From an uncultured Flavobacteriales bacterium (GTDB lineage Bacteria; Bacteroidota; Bacteroidia; Flavobacteriales; Schleiferiaceae), in the NCBI GenBank assembly GCA_938084135.1, contig CALKDS010000001.1:1-64000 (forward strand): 64,000 nt of DNA, read 5' to 3'. The notes beneath the pieces are model-generated. The model worked only from the letters and a program-made list of their open reading frames with translations, ran no database searches and was not told the DNA's origin. Every line of letters starts with the position of its first letter. Position 1 is the first letter of the stretch. Both the position numbers and the translations under genes were made by a program. Shown here piece after piece: positions 9,866-20,299 of the stretch.

Positions 9866-11872
9866 ATGAATGAATTTCAACAGGATATTTTAACGGGAAT
9901 TCCAAATTATTTACCTGAACATCTTGGTCAGGACCCGCTCGTTTCGCATGCTCCTAAGAGAAAAGACGTCCTAGATAATCAAGAAAAACAACTTGCCTTG
10001 AAGAATTCTTTGAGATACTTTGATGTTAAACATCATTCGGAGCTAGCAGATGAATTCGCACTTGAATTAAAGACATTTGGAAGAATTTATATGTATCGAT
10101 ATCGTCCAAAATATAAAATGCACGCACGGCCATTAAGCAGTTATCCTGCAAATTGCGATCAAGCAGCTGCGATTATGCTTATGATTCAAAATAATTTAGA
10201 TCCAGCTGTCGCACAACATCCTCACGAGCTTATTACCTATGGAGGAAATGGTGCTGTATTTCAAAATTGGGCTCAATATCTCTTGACAATGAAATATTTG
10301 GCCGAAATGAACTCCGAACAAACCCTTCATATTCACAGTGGGCACCCTCACGGTCTTTTTCCATCAAGCAAGCAAGCCCCAAGAGTAGTGGTTACAAATG
10401 GGATAATGATTCCGAATCATTCAAAGCCTTTAGATTTAGAAAAATATAATGCTATAGGAGTTACTCAATATGGACAAATGACAGCAGGAAGTTATATGTA
10501 TATCGGACCGCAAGGAATTGTTCATGGAACAACAATTACTCTTATGAACGCCGCTAGAAAATTCACCGATGGAAAACTTGAAGGTAAAATTTTTGTTACC
10601 GCTGGATTAGGAGGTATGAGCGGTGCTCAGCCAAAAGCAGCATCCATAGCTGGTATGGTCAGCATTACAGCAGAAATAAATAAAACCGCAGCATTAAAAA
10701 GACAAAGTCAAGGGTGGGTAGATGAAATTCATTTCGAGGTAAATGCTGCCATAAACTCCGCCATAGAATCTCAAGGAAAAAAAGGAAATAAATCCATTGC
10801 TTACATCGGAAATATAGTAGATCTATGGGAAGCCCTAGTAGAGAAAAATGTCTCTGTAGATCTTGGATCAGATCAAACATCATTACATAATCCCTGGGCC
10901 GGAGGATATTATCCACAGGGCTATAGTTATGATGAGGCAAATGAGCTAATGGTATCGAACCCTAAGAAGTTTCGAACGGAAGTAGAATCAACCCTTAGAA
11001 AACATATTGCAGCAATTAATCATCTGCACTCAAAGGGGATGTATTTCTTTGATTATGGTAATGCATTTTTATTAGAATCAAGTCGCGCTGGAGCGGATGT
11101 TTTAGCAAAAAATGGAGTTGATTTTTCATACCCTAGTTATGTGCAAGATATATTAGGACCGTTATGTTTTGATTTTGGTTTTGGACCTTTCAGATGGGTC
11201 TGCTCGAGTGATAAAAAAGAGGATTTAATTGCAACCGATAAAATAGCTGCAAACGTTATAAAGAAATTACTTTCAAGAGCACCTGAAAATATCAAAATGC
11301 AAATGGAGGACAACCTAAAATGGATAGAGAATGCAAATGATAATGAGTTAGTTGTTGGTTCAAAAGCTCGAATACTTTATGCAGATAGCATAGGACGAAT
11401 AGCCATCGCAGAAGCCTTCAATAGTGCTATCAAAAATGGCGAAATTGGTCCAATAATTATAGGCAGAGATCATCATGACGTAAGCGGTACAGACTCACCA
11501 TACAGAGAGACATCTAACATTTATGATGGCTCGAAATTCACTGCTGACATGGCAGTTCACAACGCCATTGGTGATTCGTTTAGAGGAGCCACATGGGTTA
11601 GCCTCCATAACGGTGGAGGTGTTGGATGGGGTGAAGCAATAAACGGAGGTTTTGGAATGCTACTCGATGGCAGTGATGAATCGCAAAGAAAACTAAAATC
11701 TATGCTTTTTTATGATGTTAATAATGGAATAGCAAGACGAGCTTGGGCTAAAAACCCAGAAGCATTAATCGCAATCGAAAGAGAAATGCAGAGGGAGTCA
11801 TCTCTTAAAGTGACAATACCAAGTATTGCAAAAGATGATTTAATAAATTCTACCATAGCTGAACACTTTTGA
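9866..11872 (+). CDS. hutU: Urocanate hydratase (long form)
   Basis: GQMTAGSYMYIGPQGIVHGTTITLMNAARK; VTAGLGGMSGAQPKA; DQTSLHNPWAGGYYP; start moved to MNEFQQ (9866), downstream of the DUF5522 stop. Confidence 0.93.
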   Translation: MNEFQQDILTGIPNYLPEHLGQDPLVSHAPKRKDVLDNQEKQLALKNSLRYFDVKHHSELADEFALELKTFGRIYMYRYRPKYKMHARPLSSYPANCDQAAAIMLMIQNNLDPAVAQHPHELITYGGNGAVFQNWAQYLLTMKYLAEMNSEQTLHIHSGHPHGLFPSSKQAPRVVVTNGIMIPNHSKPLDLEKYNAIGVTQYGQMTAGSYMYIGPQGIVHGTTITLMNAARKFTDGKLEGKIFVTAGLGGMSGAQPKAASIAGMVSITAEINKTAALKRQSQGWVDEIHFEVNAAINSAIESQGKKGNKSIAYIGNIVDLWEALVEKNVSVDLGSDQTSLHNPWAGGYYPQGYSYDEANELMVSNPKKFRTEVESTLRKHIAAINHLHSKGMYFFDYGNAFLLESSRAGADVLAKNGVDFSYPSYVQDILGPLCFDFGFGPFRWVCSSDKKEDLIATDKIAANVIKKLLSRAPENIKMQMEDNLKWIENANDNELVVGSKARILYADSIGRIAIAEAFNSAIKNGEIGPIIIGRDHHDVSGTDSPYRETSNIYDGSKFTADMAVHNAIGDSFRGATWVSLHNGGGVGWGEAINGGFGMLLDGSDESQRKLKSMLFYDVNNGIARRAWAKNPEALIAIEREMQRESSLKVTIPSIAKDDLINSTIAEHF

Positions 11873-11886
11873 TTAATTTCGCGAAC

Positions 11887-12444
11887 ATGAAAAAACATAA
11901 TTTAATAATCGCAAGTTCTTTTTTACTCTTACTTGCATCTTGTAGTGCACCAGTTCAAAATTCAATCGAGACAAGTGCTGATGGTATGAAAATTGGCTTT
12001 GTTCGTTTAGATAGCTTAACTCAATTGTATGACTATCATGGTGAGTTAGTGGAAGAAATTGAAGCAAAGGCAAAAAAAATGGAAGCTGAACTCATAAGAA
12101 GTCAACAAAATATTCAAACTGAATACGAAGTGCTTCAGAAAGCTGCGCCTAGTTTGTCGAAGATAGAGCTTGAACGAGCACAAATGGATTTTCAAAGAAT
12201 TCAACAACAGTATCAGGCTCTTGAGCAGCAAAGATCTGGCGAATTGCAGCAAGAGGAGATAGCAATGAACAATATTGTCAAACTACAAGTTGATAAGGCA
12301 ATAGAGAAAATGAAGACTGAAAAGGACTTAGATCTTGTTTTCATTTATGAGACTAACCTCCTTTACGCAAAGGAAAGCATGGATTTGACAAACGAACTAG
12401 CTAGCTATTTAAATCAGCTAGATCGACCTGATTCAATAAAGTAG
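11887..12444 (+). CDS. OmpH/Skp-like periplasmic chaperone lipoprotein
   Basis: Signal/lipobox MKKHNLIIASSFLLLLASC; KIGFVRLDSL... then long coiled coil. Confidence 0.8.
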   Translation: MKKHNLIIASSFLLLLASCSAPVQNSIETSADGMKIGFVRLDSLTQLYDYHGELVEEIEAKAKKMEAELIRSQQNIQTEYEVLQKAAPSLSKIELERAQMDFQRIQQQYQALEQQRSGELQQEEIAMNNIVKLQVDKAIEKMKTEKDLDLVFIYETNLLYAKESMDLTNELASYLNQLDRPDSIK

Positions 12445-12456
12445 AAATCTTTTAAA

Positions 12457-13611
12457 TCATTTCTCCTTCGCTTCGTCTAAAATAGCACGTGAAATTACCA
12501 TTCGTTGAATTTCGGATGTACCCTCATAAATCTGGGTGATTTTAGCATCTCTCATATGTCTTTCGACATGATACTCTTTTACAAAACCATATCCTCCATG
12601 TATTTGAACTGCTTCAACTGAAACCTCCATAGCAACCTCAGATGCATATAATTTCGCCATTGCTGATTCTTTCACGTAAGGCATTCCTTGATCTTTTAAC
12701 CAAGCCGCCTTTAAAACTAAAAACCTTGCAGCCTCTACTTTTGTAGCCATATCAGCGAGCTTAAATGCGATGGCTTGATGATCTCCAATTATTTTATTAA
12801 ATGATTTCCTTTCTGTAGCATATTTTGCAGAGATCTCTAACGCCCCTGACGCTATTCCTAAAGCTTGAGCTGCAATTCCAATTCTACCTCCAGACAATGT
12901 TTTCATCGCAAACTTAAATCCAAAACCGTCATCTCCCACTCTATTTTCTTTAGGGACTTTTACATCTGTAAACATCAATGAATGAGTATCGCTTCCGCGA
13001 ATCCCCAGTTTATCTTCTTTTTTTCCGATCTGAAAACCTGGCATTTCCTTTTCAACAATCAAGCAATTAATACCTCTATGTCCTTTTGAAACATCAGTTT
13101 GTGCAATAACAAGATAGATTGAAGCACTCGAACCATTTGTGATCCAATTCTTTGTTCCGTTCAACAAATAGTGATCTCCCATATCGATAGCCGTAGTTTT
13201 TTGACTAGTTGCATCACTGCCGGCTTCAGGCTCGCTCAAGCAAAATGCCCCAATGACTTCTCCCGAAGCAAGTCTAGTAAGATATTTCATTTTTTGATCT
13301 TCAGTTCCATACTTTTCTATACCCCAACAAACTAAAGAATTGTTGACACTCATGATCACTGCAGAGGAAGCATCGTACTTAGATATCTCTTCCATGGCCA
13401 AAACATATGAGACAGTGTCCATCCCGCCACCAAGGTATTTTGGACTTGTCATCATTCCAAGGAAACCCAATTCTGCCATTTTCTTGACACCGTCAGTAGG
13501 GAATTTCTGCTCACTATCACGTTCTACTACTCCAGGTAATAATTCATTCTGAGCAAACGACCTTGCGGTGTCGCGTATCATGAGATGCTCTTCAGTCAAT
13601 TCAAAATTCAT
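12457..13611 (-). CDS. Acyl-CoA dehydrogenase
   Basis: MNFELTEEHLMIRDTARSFA...GAFCLSEPEAGSDA...QIYEGTSEIQRMVISRAIL. Confidence 0.96.
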   Translation of the reverse strand: MNFELTEEHLMIRDTARSFAQNELLPGVVERDSEQKFPTDGVKKMAELGFLGMMTSPKYLGGGMDTVSYVLAMEEISKYDASSAVIMSVNNSLVCWGIEKYGTEDQKMKYLTRLASGEVIGAFCLSEPEAGSDATSQKTTAIDMGDHYLLNGTKNWITNGSSASIYLVIAQTDVSKGHRGINCLIVEKEMPGFQIGKKEDKLGIRGSDTHSLMFTDVKVPKENRVGDDGFGFKFAMKTLSGGRIGIAAQALGIASGALEISAKYATERKSFNKIIGDHQAIAFKLADMATKVEAARFLVLKAAWLKDQGMPYVKESAMAKLYASEVAMEVSVEAVQIHGGYGFVKEYHVERHMRDAKITQIYEGTSEIQRMVISRAILDEAKEK

Positions 13612-13702
13612 AGTAAAATTGGGTTGTATTCTTGGTTTACGACAAAAATACAACCGAAGAACCTCTGGTTGTGTTTATTCTAACTCATCTATTATGATTT
13701 AG

Positions 13703-13710
13703 TAGATTTG
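13703..13710 (+). promoter_or_regulatory. -7 box TAGATTTG, 4 nt before anmK ATG 13715
   Basis: TAGATTTG-AATA-ATG. Confidence 0.5.
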
Positions 13711-13714
13711 AATA

Positions 13715-14842
13715 ATGACTAACAGGCCAACAAACCGAGCTCATTCGGGATTTAGCTCAAATATGAATAGCCCAATCATTGCCCTAGGATCTATGTCTGG
13801 CACTTCGTTAGATGGTCTTGATTTGGCTTTAGTCAAATTTACCCCGCCATCAAGAAAAATTAATAAATGGAGATTCTCTATTATTTCGAGCAATTTTATC
13901 TCATATTCGGGGACTCGTTGGGAAGATGATCTGTTAAAAGCTTATCAAGCCGATGCCAATGACTTAGATAAAATATCTAGAAACTATTCTAAATGGGTCA
14001 GTTTTAAAGCCAGTGAATTCATTAGTTCATTATCAGATGACTTCCCAAAAGTATTTTGCAGTCACGGACATACGGTTAGACATAGTCCAGAAAATGGGGT
14101 GACTCAACAAATAGGAAATACCCATGAATTAACAACTCATCTAAATATTCCAGTCGTCTGTGATTTCAGAAGTGCTGATGTGCGAAGGGGTGGACAAGGA
14201 GCTCCACTTGTCCCGATAGCAGATAAATTGCTATTTAGTGATCAACCAATATGTTTGAATCTAGGAGGTTTTGCAAATGCCAGTTGGGATGAAAATGGAG
14301 TGAGGCTAGCAGCAGATTTGGGTCCTTGTAATATTATATTGAATGAATTGATGCGTAAAATGGGTAAGTCCTTCGATGATAAGGGTGAACTATCTTCAAC
14401 AGGGCGAATTCATAAAAAGACACTGGAAAAATTAAATAATTTATCCTATTACTCCTTTGAACTGCCTAAAAGCCTAAGTAGGGAATGGGCAGAAGAAAAT
14501 ATCATGGTAGAAATATTACGTATTCCAAAAATTGAGGACGCCTTAGCTACTGCCGTGGAGCATACAGCCTGGGCAATAAATTTTGGTTTGGAAAGATTGA
14601 ATTCAGAAAAAATATTTGTCACTGGTGGCGGAATATGGAATACTTATTTGATGAAGAGAATAGCCTTTTATTGGGGAAAAGAGATTCAAATACCTGAAAA
14701 ACAAATTGTTAATCAAAAAGAAGCTTTATGCTTTGCTTTCTTAGGAATTAGGCGCCTTAGGGGTGAAATAAACATCCTTTCATCGGTTACTGGGGGGGCT
14801 AAGGATAGCTGTGATGGCACAGTGTTTGAAAAAAACATTTAA
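13715..14842 (+). CDS. anmK: Anhydro-N-acetylmuramic acid kinase
   Basis: IALGSMSGTSLDGLDLALV; CSHGHTVRHSP; NLGGFANASW; FVTGGGIWNTYLM. Confidence 0.95.
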   Translation: MTNRPTNRAHSGFSSNMNSPIIALGSMSGTSLDGLDLALVKFTPPSRKINKWRFSIISSNFISYSGTRWEDDLLKAYQADANDLDKISRNYSKWVSFKASEFISSLSDDFPKVFCSHGHTVRHSPENGVTQQIGNTHELTTHLNIPVVCDFRSADVRRGGQGAPLVPIADKLLFSDQPICLNLGGFANASWDENGVRLAADLGPCNIILNELMRKMGKSFDDKGELSSTGRIHKKTLEKLNNLSYYSFELPKSLSREWAEENIMVEILRIPKIEDALATAVEHTAWAINFGLERLNSEKIFVTGGGIWNTYLMKRIAFYWGKEIQIPEKQIVNQKEALCFAFLGIRRLRGEINILSSVTGGAKDSCDGTVFEKNI

Positions 14843-14849
14843 TTATATA

Positions 14850-14866
14850 CTAATCCAAAGGATTAG
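14850..14866 (+). terminator. Possible intrinsic terminator between anmK and nhaD
   Basis: CTAATCC-AAA-GGATTAG followed by AACATTATTTTT; AT-rich 7-bp stem. Confidence 0.45.
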
Positions 14867-14929
14867 AACATTATTTTTACGTCGCGTTGAGAAATTATTT
14901 TACTAAACATATCCTAAATTAACAATCAC

Positions 14930-16249
14930 ATGTATCTATTGATGATAATCGTTTTCATATTGGGATATGCAGCCATTGCTTTTGAACACAATCTCAAAAT
15001 AGACAAAGCTGCCGCAGCATTAGTTACGGGTGTTCTTTGCTGGGTGTTCTTCGTTTTGGGGGGAGCGGAAACGAATCAAATAGAACATGATCTATTAAAT
15101 CATATAGGTGAAATTTCAAGTATCCTTTTCTTTTTACTCGGTGCTATGACCATCGTAGAGCTGATTGATGCTCATGGGGGATTTAATGTTATTACTGATA
15201 AAATAGCTACAAAAAATAAAGTAAAAGCATTGTGGACAGTATGCTTAATGACGTTTTTCTTTTCTGCAATACTTGATAATCTTACTACTTCAATTGTAAT
15301 GATTTCGCTACTAAGAAAGTTAATTAAAGACAAACAGATCAGATGGCTTTTTGCAGGAATGGTTATTATTTCTGCAAATTCAGGGGGAGCTTTTTCACCA
15401 ATTGGTGATGTCACAACAACTATGCTTTGGATTGGCGGACAAGTCTCTGTTTCAAATATCATCTCCTCCTTATTTTTACCATCTATAGCCTCTCTTTTAG
15501 CCCCATTATTATTCCTAAGCTGGAAATTAGATGGAGAAATAGAGCAACCTGAATTTATTGACTCAAAAAAAAATAAAGCAGTAAGTAGAAGAGAACAATC
15601 AACTATCCTTGCAACCGGAGTTCTGGGATTAATTTTTGTTCCAATTTTTAAAACAACAACGCATCTACCTCCTTTTATGGGAATGATGCTTAGCCTAGGA
15701 ATATTATGGCTCGTTACAGATGTCATGCATCGGAAAAAACCTTTTGATATTAGACGAAAATTAAGTGTGATTGGAGTTTTTAAAAAAGTTGATATCGCAT
15801 CTGTATTATTCTTTTTAGGAATTCTATTAGCCGTAGCTGGTCTTCAGACCGGAGGACAACTAGATGATATGGCATTGGGTTTAGACAAAACATTTGGAAC
15901 GGATTCTGTAATAGGTATTTACATTGTAGGTGGTCTCATAGGTCTACTTAGTGCCATTATTGATAACGTTCCACTAGTTGCAGCAGTCATGGGGATGTAT
16001 GAATTAGTCCCTGGGACACTCTTCGCTCAAGATGCACTTTTCTGGAATTTCTTAGCTTATTGCGCCGGAACTGGAGGCTCAGTACTAATAATAGGATCAG
16101 CTGCCGGAGTGGCCGTTATGGGCTTGGAAAAGATACCGTTTGGCTGGTACTTAAAAAAGATTAGCCTCTTAGCTTTAATTGGATATATATGTGGAATTCT
16201 GGCTTATATTTTACAAGCTTGGGTCATAAGTATTTTCAATATCATATAA
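14930..16249 (+). CDS. nhaD: Na+/H+ antiporter, NhaD family
   Basis: Polytopic; SAILDNLTTSIVMISLLRKL; ANSGGAFSPIGDVTTTMLWIGGQV; DNVPLVAAVMGMY. Confidence 0.92.
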   Translation: MYLLMIIVFILGYAAIAFEHNLKIDKAAAALVTGVLCWVFFVLGGAETNQIEHDLLNHIGEISSILFFLLGAMTIVELIDAHGGFNVITDKIATKNKVKALWTVCLMTFFFSAILDNLTTSIVMISLLRKLIKDKQIRWLFAGMVIISANSGGAFSPIGDVTTTMLWIGGQVSVSNIISSLFLPSIASLLAPLLFLSWKLDGEIEQPEFIDSKKNKAVSRREQSTILATGVLGLIFVPIFKTTTHLPPFMGMMLSLGILWLVTDVMHRKKPFDIRRKLSVIGVFKKVDIASVLFFLGILLAVAGLQTGGQLDDMALGLDKTFGTDSVIGIYIVGGLIGLLSAIIDNVPLVAAVMGMYELVPGTLFAQDALFWNFLAYCAGTGGSVLIIGSAAGVAVMGLEKIPFGWYLKKISLLALIGYICGILAYILQAWVISIFNII

Positions 16250-16312
16250 ATTAGAATTTAACAAGTCGCAAAGCACTAGGTTTCTGTGTTCACTCAAAAT
16301 AAAATCCCTTTT

Positions 16313-17032
16313 ATGAAAATTAACTTTCTCCAAATTGAAATACCCGATGAAATTATTGATTCAAAAGTATTGAACTCATTGGAATCCGTGCCAAAAGAAG
16401 AAACGTTGAGTATAATAAGCTTAATGATTTCTGGAGGAATAGGGGCACAAATAATAATGTCATTAATGGTTTTATTGAGTATCTCAATGATTTATATTTT
16501 TGTTAATCGAATGGGTGCTTTGAAGCGAGCAAATGCTATTGACTCCGAATTCATGAAAGATATCAAAGACTACATATCGTCTGGGAATCTAGAATCTGCC
16601 GTGAAATTATGTGAACGTTCTGATAGCCCAGTTTCAAGAATGATAAAAAAAGGCATTTCCAGAATTGGCAAGCCTTTACAAGACATTTCGGCATCAATAG
16701 AAAATCAGGGAAAATTGGAAATTCAACGTCTGGAAAGGAATCTGCCATATTTAGCTACAATTGCAGGAGGCGCTCCAATGTTAGGTTTTTTAGGAACGGT
16801 GATAGGAATGATTTTGGCATTTAAAGAAATGGCAAATGCCGGAGGTGGAGTTCAAGTTGATATGCTCGCAGAAGGTATTTATGTAGCAATGACTACAACA
16901 GTTGCAGGACTAATAGTTGGGATCTTTGCTTTTTTTGGATATAATTATTTAGTTATGAGAGTCGAGTCCGTTATCTATAAAATGGAGGTTAGCAGCACTG
17001 AATTCTTAGATCTTTTGAACGAACCTATTTGA
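16313..17032 (+). CDS. exbB: MotA/TolQ/ExbB proton channel family
   Basis: PYLATIAGGAPMLGFLGTVIGMILAFKEMA...LAEGIYVAMTTTVAGLIVGI; start taken at ATG 16313 rather than GTG 16286. Confidence 0.92.
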   Translation: MKINFLQIEIPDEIIDSKVLNSLESVPKEETLSIISLMISGGIGAQIIMSLMVLLSISMIYIFVNRMGALKRANAIDSEFMKDIKDYISSGNLESAVKLCERSDSPVSRMIKKGISRIGKPLQDISASIENQGKLEIQRLERNLPYLATIAGGAPMLGFLGTVIGMILAFKEMANAGGGVQVDMLAEGIYVAMTTTVAGLIVGIFAFFGYNYLVMRVESVIYKMEVSSTEFLDLLNEPI

Positions 17033-17042
17033 TGAAATTTCT

Positions 17043-17435
17043 ATGAATCTAAGAAACAGAAATAAAATATCAGCAGAATTCAATATGTCTTCCATGACTG
17101 ACTTGGTTTTTTTGCTTTTAATTTTTTTCATGCTAACTTCCACATTAGTCACTTCCTCAGCATTAGATGTAATTCTACCGAAGAGCAAGGCCCAAACTGT
17201 TAAGAAATCAACAGTGACTGTAACCATAAGCAAAGATCTTAAATTCAGTATTAATGATGACATAGTCTCAATTAATGACTTAGAGATTTCAATCTTACAA
17301 TATGTTTCTAATGACCCAGAAGCTGTTTTAATTTTAAGAGTAGATGAATCCGTACCAACTGGAGAAGCTGTTCGAATAATGGATATCGCATACCGAAATA
17401 AGATAAAAATGGTTTTGGCAACTGATCCGAAATGA
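17043..17435 (+). CDS. exbD: ExbD/TolR biopolymer transport protein
   Basis: FNMSSMTDLVFLLLIFFMLTSTLV...LPKSKAQTVKK. Confidence 0.93.
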   Translation: MNLRNRNKISAEFNMSSMTDLVFLLLIFFMLTSTLVTSSALDVILPKSKAQTVKKSTVTVTISKDLKFSINDDIVSINDLEISILQYVSNDPEAVLILRVDESVPTGEAVRIMDIAYRNKIKMVLATDPK

Positions 17436-18256
17436 GCAACTACAGTGAAAATGAGAAAAATGACCGTAGAAGAGGATGGCTAGCCACACTATCAGTCCAT
17501 TCCTTGTTGTTTGTTTTATTTTCCTTTTTCGGCTTAAACTATCAGGACCCTCCCCCAGAAATGGGTATTCCCATAAATTTTGGATATGAGGAAACAGGAT
17601 TTGGTGAAAATTTCAATTCAACACCAGAAGCTCTCATTACAAATTCAACACCGGATTTAATACCATTAGAAAGTGAACCTATGGTGACTCAGGATATCAT
17701 AGAAACAATAGGTTTAAACGAAGTAGTTGAAAAACTTGAACAAGTTGATCAAGTAAAAGAAACCAAAAATATCATTGATGAAATTAAACCAGCAGAGCCT
17801 AAAATAGAAAAGCCGAAAGTCGCAAGCGAATTAAGTAATAGACTTAACAGTAGTTTTGGATCAAAATCTATAGATGAAAAATCTAATGCTGGTGAGGGTA
17901 GGTCAGAAGGGACTGGTAATGAAGGTCAACAAAACGGTAATCTCAATACTTCTGGAAAAGGTGGGTCTGGAGTTTTAGGTTTCAGCTTAGGCTCAAGAAA
18001 ATCTCTCTCTAAGCTCTTAGGTGATAGCGATTGCGGAGTAAAAGGGGTTCTATTTTTAAACGTATGGGTTGATAACAACGGATTTCCTTATCGAATAGGT
18101 AATCAATCCATAAAAGGAACCACTATTACAGAGAATCTTGACTGCGCTATAAAAACAGCAAGAGAATTATTGAAAAAAGCACGCTGGGAAGCAGATTATA
18201 AAAAAACCTATACGCAGGGCATTAAAATATCAGTTCCGATACCGTTTACTTTATAA
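17432..18256 (+). CDS. TonB-like energy transducer
   Basis: N-terminal TM, Pro/Glu-rich linker, globular C-terminus; directly follows exbB-exbD with ATGA overlap. Confidence 0.7.
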   Translation: MSNYSENEKNDRRRGWLATLSVHSLLFVLFSFFGLNYQDPPPEMGIPINFGYEETGFGENFNSTPEALITNSTPDLIPLESEPMVTQDIIETIGLNEVVEKLEQVDQVKETKNIIDEIKPAEPKIEKPKVASELSNRLNSSFGSKSIDEKSNAGEGRSEGTGNEGQQNGNLNTSGKGGSGVLGFSLGSRKSLSKLLGDSDCGVKGVLFLNVWVDNNGFPYRIGNQSIKGTTITENLDCAIKTARELLKKARWEADYKKTYTQGIKISVPIPFTL

Positions 18257-18262
18257 TTTAAA

Positions 18263-19501
18263 TTGGACCAATACGAAAGAGTAATTGATTGGCTTTTTAA
18301 GCAACTACCCGTATATCAAAATTCCGGGCCAAGAAATTATAAAATAGATCTTAAAAAATCATGGTTGCTAATGGAAACTTTGGGGCATCCCCAAAATAAG
18401 TTTCCATCTTTTCATATCGCTGGAACAAATGGAAAAGGATCAACTTCGCATATGCTAGCAAGCATATTACAAGCTGAAGGTTATAAGGTCGGTTTATATA
18501 CCTCTCCCCATTTATTAGACTTTCGCGAAAGAATAAGAATTAATGGTGAATTAATTTCTAAGAAAGAAGTAATTGATTTTATTGAGCAATATCAAAACCA
18601 AATTAACAACATCGAGCTGAGTTTTTTTGAATTAACTGTAGGCATGGCGTTTTCCGCATTTGAAAAAGCTCAGGTCGATATTGCAATTATAGAAGTTGGA
18701 ATGGGTGGTCGTTTGGATAGTACAAATGTCATAACTCCTATGGTAAGTGCAATAACCAATATAGACCTAGATCATATCGAATTTTTGGGAAATACAAGAG
18801 CAGCAATAGCCATCGAAAAAGCTGGTATTTTTAAAAAAAATATTCCTGTTGTAATCGGACAAAAAGATAAAGAGATAGAAAAAGTTTTTCTGACAAAAGC
18901 AAAAGAAGTAGGTACAGAAATTATTTGGACTGAGAACCATAATTTCCCGATTTATGAAATGGATTTACTCGGTGATTATCAGATCGAAAACCAAAGAACT
19001 GCACTAACAGTTTTACAATCCCAAAAAAAATTTAAATGCAGTGAGAATTCTATAAAAAAAGGACTTAAAAACATATCAAAATTGACTGGAATTTCAGGGA
19101 GATGGCAGATTATTAATGATTCCCCATTTATAGTTATTGATTCTGCCCACAACTCGCACGGAATGTCTGCAATAATGAAGCAATGGCGAAAGGTCCTGGC
19201 AAATAAGTCCCGAGGATTTATGATTTTAGGTGCAGTAAAAGATAAAAATTTAAATTCATTTTGGGATAATATACCAAAAGAATGTATTGTCTATTATACT
19301 AGGCCTAGCATTCAAAGAGGACTTCCTGCTCGCGAGTTATATTTAGCGGCAAAAAAAAATGATTTTTCGGGTACAGCATGTGATTCTTTTTCTGAGGCAT
19401 TCCAGAAGGTTAAAACGCAATTAAAAACTAATGATGCCTTATTTATTGGCGGAAGCACATTTCTTGTCGCTGATGTGCTTAAAGAGAGGAAAACATTCTA
19501 A
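18263..19501 (+). CDS. folC: Bifunctional folylpolyglutamate/dihydrofolate synthase (TTG start)
   Basis: FHIAGTNGKGSTSHMLASILQAEGYKVGLYTSPHLLDFRERIRING; VGMGGRLDSTN. Confidence 0.94.
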   Translation: MDQYERVIDWLFKQLPVYQNSGPRNYKIDLKKSWLLMETLGHPQNKFPSFHIAGTNGKGSTSHMLASILQAEGYKVGLYTSPHLLDFRERIRINGELISKKEVIDFIEQYQNQINNIELSFFELTVGMAFSAFEKAQVDIAIIEVGMGGRLDSTNVITPMVSAITNIDLDHIEFLGNTRAAIAIEKAGIFKKNIPVVIGQKDKEIEKVFLTKAKEVGTEIIWTENHNFPIYEMDLLGDYQIENQRTALTVLQSQKKFKCSENSIKKGLKNISKLTGISGRWQIINDSPFIVIDSAHNSHGMSAIMKQWRKVLANKSRGFMILGAVKDKNLNSFWDNIPKECIVYYTRPSIQRGLPARELYLAAKKNDFSGTACDSFSEAFQKVKTQLKTNDALFIGGSTFLVADVLKERKTF

Positions 19502-20256
19502 AATCTCCAACCCAGTCCTGAATTCAAACCATAAGTGAAATTCGGAAGGTCAGACCCTCCTGGATAAGCATCATAGTTAATGTTTGATGAAATCACCAAA
19601 TTTAATTTAGGAGATATTGGAGTTGAAAATCTCGAATTCAGAACTAATCTCACGTCCTCCCATCGTCCAAAAGCAGGTTGATAATAAGCAATAGAATTCC
19701 ATTGATATTTCTCTGCAAGCCGAATATCTAGTGATACATATGTACTCATCCTGAATAAACTTTCTAACTTACCAGAAGATTCTTGATCAATCTCATACAT
19801 TACTAAAGGCGAAATATAAAAACTAACCGATTTAGTTTTTATTGCCATATATCTTGGACCAAAACCAAAGTTGTATCTCTGGGCTATTCGCATAGGCTTA
19901 TTTGATTGCCATTGAAAAAATACTTCCCCTGTGAATTTATCGGATACTTTTTTATTATATCTTCCATGAACAAAACCGTTCTGTTCAAATAATAAAGATT
20001 CCCCTCCTACTCGGGTTGAAAAATTACTGCTAAAAATACCAAAATAAGATTCATCTCCAACTGACTTTCTTATGTTGGTTGCAGTTGATAACCGCATTAA
20101 TAAATTTTTTGCTCCACCAAAGTAAAAGCTTCCATCAACAATACCATGAGTCCCTGAGTCTGTTCCAGTTCGGCTTCTCATTGCTTCGACATTAACAATT
20201 TGCCCTGAAACTGCAGTAGTAATCAAATAAAATAAGAAAATATAGACTTTATGCAT
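19498..20256 (-). CDS. DUF481-like outer-membrane beta-barrel protein
   Basis: Signal peptide MHKVYIFLFYLITTAVSGQ; VNVEAMRSRTGTDSGTHGIVDGSFYFGGAKN; repeated beta strands. Confidence 0.7.
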   Translation of the reverse strand: MHKVYIFLFYLITTAVSGQIVNVEAMRSRTGTDSGTHGIVDGSFYFGGAKNLLMRLSTATNIRKSVGDESYFGIFSSNFSTRVGGESLLFEQNGFVHGRYNKKVSDKFTGEVFFQWQSNKPMRIAQRYNFGFGPRYMAIKTKSVSFYISPLVMYEIDQESSGKLESLFRMSTYVSLDIRLAEKYQWNSIAYYQPAFGRWEDVRLVLNSRFSTPISPKLNLVISSNINYDAYPGGSDLPNFTYGLNSGLGWRF

Positions 20257-20260
20257 GTTG

Positions 20261-20268
20261 CAAATGTA
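20261..20268 (-). promoter_or_regulatory. Bacteroidota -7 box TACATTTG, 4 nt before ATG 20256
   Basis: Plus strand CAAATGTA; exact TAnnTTTG on minus strand. Confidence 0.55.
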
Positions 20269-20299
20269 ATATGAACATAGGAGGACGTATCTTTTAATT

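Noticed and set aside
13641-13653. Upstream ATG (13653) for the acyl-CoA dehydrogenase
   Set aside because: It overlaps an exact TATTTTTG box (minus strand), and the family N-terminus matches the 13611 start. This gene is a counterexample to the leaderless pattern (31-nt gap).
15172-15726. 184-aa minus-strand ORF
   Set aside because: Antisense to nhaD, whose plus-strand product is well conserved; no domain or plausible start context.
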